Shown: piece after piece, positions 59,137 to 64,000 of the stretch
Layout: the number at the start of each line of letters is the position of its first letter
Numbering within the stretch: the stretch's first letter is position 1
Assembly: GCF_013378445.1 (NCBI RefSeq)
Contig: NZ_JABXYK010000005.1
Coordinates: 186,001-250,000 of the forward strand
DNA length: 64,000 nt
Direction: 5' to 3'
Origin: Mycoplana rhizolycopersici
GTDB taxonomy: Bacteria; Pseudomonadota; Alphaproteobacteria; Rhizobiales; Rhizobiaceae
The notes under the pieces: model-generated
What the model was told of the DNA's origin: nothing
The model's input: only the letters and a program-made list of their open reading frames with translations
The model's database searches: none
Made by a program: the position numbers and the translations under genes

Positions 59137-61023
59137 TCAGTTGGTGTCGGAGAACTTCCGCACTTCCATGAAATTCACGGCAGTGCCGCTGAACCGGCCG
59201 GGATCGACACCGGCCGTCTCCGGCTGGAACCCGACCTTGTAGACCGTGGTCGGCGCCTCGCGCATCGAACGGCTGACGAAGCGGGGAGCCTTGACCGGCT
59301 TGTTCAGCGTTTCGACCCGAGCCTGCGTCAGGGCCCACTGCGAAATGATCTTCTGGTTCAGCTTCGGCTCGGTGCGGATCGCGCCGCGTGCGGCCGCATC
59401 CGCATCCTGCTTCTTCGGCCGGCTGCCCTTCAGCGGGATCTCGCTCGGAGCGACGTCGAAGGCGGTCAAAGCCTCACGCGAAGCGCTGGTCGGGCGCGGC
59501 ACGAGCGCTGCCAGTTGCACCGGCTCGTCGCTCCCAAAGTCGTCGCTCGGCGCGGCAAGCGCCACGCGGGTCGCAGCTTCGGCCGACAGTCCGTCTTCAC
59601 GCTCGGCTTCGGCGACCGCGGCGACCTTCGCCTTGCCGTTCTGGTCGGGGATGCCGACATCGGCTTCGGCAACGGCCAGAAGGGCGGCGTCATCGCCCGG
59701 ACGCGAGCCGGGAATCGGAACGAGTCCGAGGTTCTCGTCGACGGAGGCCGTCATCAGGCCCTCCTGCGCCTCGCCGGGTAGCGGACGCTTGCCGAGCAGT
59801 TCGGGCACAGGAACCTTGTAGCCGGCGAGATCGGCGAAGTCACCCTGCGGCACTGCCGGAACCGGTGCCGCCTGCGAGGCCGCATCCGGCAAGGCCGCAT
59901 TGAGAGCGGCTGCGGCATTGTTCGTCGAAGGCGACACGAGTGCCAGTTCGGAGGCCGCCGGCGCGTTGTTCGTCTCGCGGAAGGCCGGGCGCACCAGCGG
60001 CACCGGCGCATTCAGCTCGGCCACTTCGGTCTCCGTCACGACCGGCTTCGCATCAGGTGTGGCGGTTTGTGTCTGCGGAGCACCGACACCCGGAAGCGCC
60101 TCACGCTCGGCGGGAACTGCGGACGCGGCTGCCGGCCTCGTCTGTTCCAACGGCTCGGCGCTGGCGATTGCAGTGGGTTCTTCGTCTTCATCCCCGCCGG
60201 CGCCGAAGAGGGCTGCGAAGAAGTTCTTGCGCTTTTCGCCGCCAGCCTTCTGATCTGCCGAACCGCCGCCGGCGACCTGTACGGCATTGGCACCCACGCG
60301 ACGCTTGTAGTCGGCCACGGCCTGCTCGAAGCCGGGCAGCGGCTTGCCGTCGGACGGCAGGTGCATGGTCTTTCCGTTGGGGAAGAGCGAGACCAGTTCC
60401 TGGCGGCTCATGCGCGGCCAGGCACGAACGCTGCCGACGTCCATATGCACGAACGGAGAGCCGGAACTCGGATAATAGCCGACGCCGCCCACTTCGAATT
60501 TCATCCCGATCTCGCGAAGCTTCTTCAGCTTCACGTCCGGTATATAGAAGTCCATCGCCTTGCCGAGCATGTGCTGGCTCTTCTTGGCGACGCCCTTCGA
60601 GCGCGACCGCAGCATCGAGTTGGTGGCCGGCGAACGATAGGCGGAAACGACGTGGATATAGCCGCGCGAACCGCTCTTCTGGTAGACTTCCCAGACGAGG
60701 TCGAACAGACGCGGGTCCATTTTCGTCGGTTCGTTGCGGCGCCAGTCGCGCAGGAAACGGTTGAGCTGCTGGAGGCCCTTCTGATCGTAGCGGCCGTTGC
60801 GCTTGAAGACGATCTCGGCCTTCTCATTGGTATGGACGTAATACAGCTTGAGCGAGCGGGTGCCGGAAGCGGCGTCGGTCGCCGATGGAACCAGGGCCGG
60901 AACGACGAGCGAAACGGCCATGGCTGCGATGGTCAGAACCTTGGGTGCTTTTTCGAGCGCTGCTTTGCACAAAGCAAGCGCGCTGGCTCCCCGGAGCGTC
61001 ATCGATCCAATAATATTTGCCAA
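59137..61023 (-). CDS. DUF882 (peptidase M15-like) envelope protein with long disordered tail
   Basis: 628 residues. A signal peptide or N-terminal anchor (about residues 28-52) precedes the DUF882/YcbK domain (about 55-235), which has IHVVSAYRSPATNSMLRSRS, SQHMLGKAMDFYIPDV and GSPFVHMDVGSVRAWP, with the His and Asp metal ligands of M15-type peptidases. The remaining 390 residues are Ala/Pro/Glu-rich and lack a fold. A peptidoglycan-cutting or binding function in the periplasm is inferred. The start is a TTG at 61023 after GGGG; an ATG at 61002 is an alternative. Confidence 0.82.
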   Translation of the reverse strand: MANIIGSMTLRGASALALCKAALEKAPKVLTIAAMAVSLVVPALVPSATDAASGTRSLKLYYVHTNEKAEIVFKRNGRYDQKGLQQLNRFLRDWRRNEPTKMDPRLFDLVWEVYQKSGSRGYIHVVSAYRSPATNSMLRSRSKGVAKKSQHMLGKAMDFYIPDVKLKKLREIGMKFEVGGVGYYPSSGSPFVHMDVGSVRAWPRMSRQELVSLFPNGKTMHLPSDGKPLPGFEQAVADYKRRVGANAVQVAGGGSADQKAGGEKRKNFFAALFGAGGDEDEEPTAIASAEPLEQTRPAAASAVPAEREALPGVGAPQTQTATPDAKPVVTETEVAELNAPVPLVRPAFRETNNAPAASELALVSPSTNNAAAALNAALPDAASQAAPVPAVPQGDFADLAGYKVPVPELLGKRPLPGEAQEGLMTASVDENLGLVPIPGSRPGDDAALLAVAEADVGIPDQNGKAKVAAVAEAEREDGLSAEAATRVALAAPSDDFGSDEPVQLAALVPRPTSASREALTAFDVAPSEIPLKGSRPKKQDADAAARGAIRTEPKLNQKIISQWALTQARVETLNKPVKAPRFVSRSMREAPTTVYKVGFQPETAGVDPGRFSGTAVNFMEVRKFSDTN

Positions 61024-61202
61024 CTCTATCCCCGTCCTACGGACAAAAGGTGTCCCTGATCAGTTCAGATGACGACCAATTGCGGTAACAGCATGGCAAA
61101 TCCGCCACAGTCGCCAATACAATCCCCTTATAGTGAACGATCCACTAACAAGCGGTGAACGGCAACCGCAAAATCACGGGGAGCCTGAAAAATCAACTGA
61201 AA

Positions 61203-62744
61203 TCAGGCGACTTCCTTCTGCGGATTGTCTGGATCGATGCCATAATCCTTCAGTTTTCTATAGAGCGTCGAGCGTCCGATGCCCAATTTTCGGGCAACCT
61301 GGCTCATCTGGCCATGATAGAATTTCAGGGCAAAACGGATCAATTCCTCTTCCACGTCCGCAAGACGACGCACCTGGCCACCCCGGTCGAGGCTGGAAAT
61401 GGCGTTGTCGGGCTGGCCGGCATCTGCTGATTCGGCTGCCTCATGCCTGCGGAAATTGGGATAGACGGCAGGCAGACCTGTCTCGGACGACGGCGAGGAG
61501 ACCGCCGGTGCGCTGTCCACGTCCCAGGAAACCCGCCCCTCCGGCGAGATGGCGTGCCCCGGCACCTGCGTCGCGATCTGCGGGAAGTCGGATGTATGCA
61601 GTTCCGACCCCTGCGCGAGTACGACCGCACGGAAGATAGCATTTTCGAGCTGGCGAATGTTGCCCGGCCAGTCGAACGCGGTCAGAAGCGCCATCGCTGC
61701 CGACGACACCGACAGCGGCGTTGCAAGCTTCTGCTCGCCGGCGAAACGCTCGACGAACGAGCGCACCAGGACGGGAATGTCTTCCTTGCGCCTGCGCAGC
61801 GCCGGGATCGTGATCGGGAAGACGTTGAGGCGATAGTAGAGGTCCTCGCGGAACCGGCCTTCCTTGACCTCGGTGATCAGATCCTTGTTGGTCGCCGAGA
61901 TCAGCCGGACATTGACCTTCTGCGGCGAGCGCGCGCCGACCGTCTCGATTTCGCCCTGCTGGACGGCGCGCAGGAGCTTCACCTGCACCTCCAGCGGCAG
62001 GTCGCCGATCTCGTCGAGGAAGATCGTACCGCCGTCCGCCTCGGCGAACTTGCCGATATGGCGTTCGGTCGCGCCGGTGAACGCGCCCTTTTCATGGCCG
62101 AACAGGATGCTTTCGACGAGGTTGTGCGGGATCGCGCCGCAGTTGACGGTCACGAACGGCTTATTCGCCCGGTCGCTGGCCGACTGGATGGCGCGCGCGA
62201 TCATCTCCTTGCCGACGCCAGACTCGCCTTCGATGACGACGGGGATGTTGGATTGCGCCGCCCGACGCCCGAGTTCGATAACCCGCAGCATCTCGGGGCT
62301 CGCCGAAACGATGTCGTCGAACTGGACGGATTCGCCGCGGCCGCGACGCGTGCTGCGACCGCGATGGTCGCGCTGCTCGAGCTTCAGCGCATTGTCGATC
62401 GCGACACCGAGGCGCTCCGGCGAGACCGGCTTGACGACGAAATCGAACGCGCCGGCGCGCATGGCGTTGACGACCGTTTCCAGCCCGCCCTGCCCGGTCT
62501 GGACGACGACGGGGATGGTGATCTCGCGCTCCGACAGCGCATCGAGAAAGGCGGTGCCGTTCATTTCCGGCATCATCAGGTCGAGCAGGATGACGCTGAT
62601 GAGACCACCCTTGCGGTCGAGAACCTCAAGGCCTTGACGGCCGTTTTCGGCCATGTGCGAGACATGGCCGTTGCGTTCGATCATGTTCTTCAGAAGCCTG
62701 CGCTGGACAGGATCGTCATCGATGACAAGAATGTGGGCCGTCAT
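61203..62744 (-). CDS. Sigma-54-dependent response regulator (NtrC family)
   Basis: 513 residues. Receiver domain with ILVIDDDPVQRRLLKNMIE and phosphoacceptor Asp55 in LLDLMMPEMNG; AAA+ domain with Walker A EGESGVGKEMIARAI, the sigma-54 contact GAFTGA in HEKGAFTGATERH, Walker B GGTIFLDEIGDLP and a conserved RLNVFPI; a C-terminal Fis-type helix-turn-helix (VARKLGIGRSTLYRKLKDYG). A variable linker of about 75 residues precedes the helix-turn-helix. No sensor kinase is adjacent. The ATG at 62744 follows AAGGAG. Confidence 0.92.
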   Translation of the reverse strand: MTAHILVIDDDPVQRRLLKNMIERNGHVSHMAENGRQGLEVLDRKGGLISVILLDLMMPEMNGTAFLDALSEREITIPVVVQTGQGGLETVVNAMRAGAFDFVVKPVSPERLGVAIDNALKLEQRDHRGRSTRRGRGESVQFDDIVSASPEMLRVIELGRRAAQSNIPVVIEGESGVGKEMIARAIQSASDRANKPFVTVNCGAIPHNLVESILFGHEKGAFTGATERHIGKFAEADGGTIFLDEIGDLPLEVQVKLLRAVQQGEIETVGARSPQKVNVRLISATNKDLITEVKEGRFREDLYYRLNVFPITIPALRRRKEDIPVLVRSFVERFAGEQKLATPLSVSSAAMALLTAFDWPGNIRQLENAIFRAVVLAQGSELHTSDFPQIATQVPGHAISPEGRVSWDVDSAPAVSSPSSETGLPAVYPNFRRHEAAESADAGQPDNAISSLDRGGQVRRLADVEEELIRFALKFYHGQMSQVARKLGIGRSTLYRKLKDYGIDPDNPQKEVA

Positions 62745-62908
62745 TGGTACATCTCCTTGCCCTCCACGCATCATGCGCGGAGTTGGCACAACAATACCGT
62801 TCGACCTTGGCACGAAGGGTTGAACATGCCGTTTTGAGAAAGGCTTGCATTTTAACCAATGACGTCGCAAGCAAAGCCGCCCCACAGCATCACGTACGAG
62901 GTTAGCCG

Positions 62909-64000
62909 ATGTCGCCTTTCAGAACTTCGCCCGCCATCCACCATGCGACGGCTGCAGCCGGCGCGATCACCGGCGATCTCGGCGACCTGCCGGAATGGAA
63001 CCTCGCCCATCTCTACCCATCCCCGTCCGCGCCGGAGTTCGCAGCCGACCTCAAGCGCGGCACCGACGATGCGCTGGCGTTCGAGGCGAAGTGGAAGGGC
63101 AAGCTCGATGACGCCGCCGGCAAGACCGGCGCCGAAGGGATCGGCGCAGCCGTGAGGGAATTCGAGGCGCTGGACGATCTCCTCGGCCGCATCTCCTCCT
63201 TCGCCGGCCTGACCTACTTCTCCAACACGACCGACCCGGCCAACGGCAAGCTCTACGGCGACGTCCAGGCGAAGATCACCGACATCTCCTCGCATCTTCT
63301 GTTTTTCCCCTTGGAACTGAACAGGATAGATGACGCGCGCCTGGCCGGGTGCCTGGAGAATGATGCGCTCGCTGCCCACTACCGCCCGTGGATCGAGGAC
63401 CTGCGCAAGGAGAAGCCGCACCAGCTCGACGACCGCACCGAACAGCTGTTCCTCGAAAAGTCGATGACCGGTGCCGCCGCCTGGAACCGGCTTTTCGACG
63501 AGACGATGGCCTCGCTGCGCTACACGATCGACGGCGAGGAAGTGCCGCTGGAAGTCGCGCTCAACCTGCTGCAGGACGCCGACGGCGAAACCCGCCACAA
63601 GGCGGCAATGGCGCTGGCCAAGACCTTCGGCGACAACATCCGAACCTTCACTCTCATCACAAACACGCTGGCCAAGGACAAGGAAATCTCCGACCGCTGG
63701 CGCGGCTTCGATGACATCGCCGACAGCCGGCACCTGGCGAACCGGGTCGAGCGGGAGGTGGTCGACGCGCTCGCTGCCGCCGTGCGCGAGGCCTATCCGC
63801 GCCTGTCACACCGCTACTACGCGATGAAGGCCAGATGGCTCGGAATGGAACAGCTGGAATTCTGGGACCGCAACGCGCCGTTGCCGGAGACCCAGAACAC
63901 GCTGATCCCCTGGAGCGACGCGAAGGAGACGGTGCTTTCGGCCTACGGCGCGTTTGCCCCGGAAATGGCCGCGATCGCGGGCCGCTTCTTCGACGAGCAA
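62909..64000 (+). CDS. pepF: Oligoendopeptidase F (partial, 3' end outside window)
   Basis: First 364 residues visible. GDLPEWNLAHLYPSPSAPEF at the start, then long helical regions (FEAKWKGKLDDAAGKTGAEG, ITDISSHLLFFPLELNRIDD, RPWIEDLRKEKPHQLDDRTE) typical of the N-terminal domain of PepF/M3B oligoendopeptidases. The HEXXH zinc site is beyond the right edge. Cytoplasmic peptide degradation. Divergent from the response regulator. Confidence 0.92.
   Translation, partial: MSPFRTSPAIHHATAAAGAITGDLGDLPEWNLAHLYPSPSAPEFAADLKRGTDDALAFEAKWKGKLDDAAGKTGAEGIGAAVREFEALDDLLGRISSFAGLTYFSNTTDPANGKLYGDVQAKITDISSHLLFFPLELNRIDDARLAGCLENDALAAHYRPWIEDLRKEKPHQLDDRTEQLFLEKSMTGAAAWNRLFDETMASLRYTIDGEEVPLEVALNLLQDADGETRHKAAMALAKTFGDNIRTFTLITNTLAKDKEISDRWRGFDDIADSRHLANRVEREVVDALAAAVREAYPRLSHRYYAMKARWLGMEQLEFWDRNAPLPETQNTLIPWSDAKETVLSAYGAFAPEMAAIAGRFFDEQ

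Noticed and set aside
1-64000. CRISPR arrays, tRNA or rRNA genes, insertion sequences with transposase
   Set aside because: I saw no regularly spaced repeats, no tRNA T-arm signatures in a cloverleaf context, no rRNA sequence and no transposase or integrase product in the window.

Overview
This window looks like a chromosomal segment of a member of the Rhizobiaceae (Hyphomicrobiales, Alphaproteobacteria). It is GC-rich. Gene content and order match the conserved rhizobial core: tolQRA with ybgC, the sulfolipid genes sqdBDC, ruvCAB, yebC, ymdB, fthC, a 6S RNA beside zapA, then tkt-gap-pgk-fba, rpmE, efp, purEK, pyk, gapR, a sigma-54 response regulator and pepF. CtrA-type boxes, the alphaproteobacterial proteins RcdA, GapR, DUF1192, DUF1036 and DUF1244, and CTTGAC/CTATAT-like promoters fit the same group. 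I cannot name the genus from the sequence alone.

Layout. 1-2876 (minus) holds the tol operon and its thioesterase; tolA runs off the left edge. 3016-6037 (plus) is a tightly overlapping sqdB-sqdD-sqdC operon for sulfoquinovosyl diacylglycerol. 6221-9867 (minus) is ruvC-ruvA-ruvB, with one VapBC-type toxin-antitoxin pair inserted between ruvC and ruvA and a second between ruvA and ruvB. 10.0-16.4 kb holds housekeeping and minor metabolic genes (luciferase-like monooxygenase, yebC, a metallo-beta-lactamase-fold protein, ymdB, fthC). 16.4-26.0 kb is an accessory block that separates fthC from its usual partners, the 6S RNA and zapA. It carries a SorC regulator, transaldolase, an orphan flagellin, and glycan genes (GumK-like transferase, TupA-like ATP-grasp enzyme, flippase), plus an orphan FecE-type ATPase and a membrane protein. 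26.1-33.3 kb holds 6S RNA, zapA and central glycolysis/pentose phosphate genes.

33.3-37.0 kb is a second accessory block: a three-gene CDP-glycerol/glycerophosphotransferase operon of the teichoic-acid type, unusual in a Gram-negative, divergent from a tiny 24-codon gene with its own promoter and terminator. 37.0-43.9 kb has a conserved small membrane protein, an MFS transporter with DUF1192, a two-CtrA-box interval that probably encodes a small RNA and drives rcdA, rpmE, an ABC exporter and a flavoprotein. 43.9-49.8 kb (minus) has a MotA/ExbB-like plus OmpA-like pair, suhB, efp, a Sel1-repeat protein and thiE. 49.9-64.0 kb returns to small core genes, purEK, rpmJ, pyk, gapR, a DUF882 envelope hydrolase-like protein, a sigma-54 response regulator and the start of pepF.

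Together the genes serve envelope integrity (Tol, MotA/OmpA pair, DUF882), membrane lipid remodelling under phosphate limitation (sqd), surface glycans (the two accessory blocks), DNA repair (ruv), central carbon flux and CtrA-controlled cell-cycle regulation (rcdA, gapR). The most unusual structures are the ruv operon interleaved with two toxin-antitoxin modules, the tagD-type operon with the adjacent mini-gene, the CtrA-controlled small-RNA candidate, and the orphan flagellin with an internally duplicated variable region.
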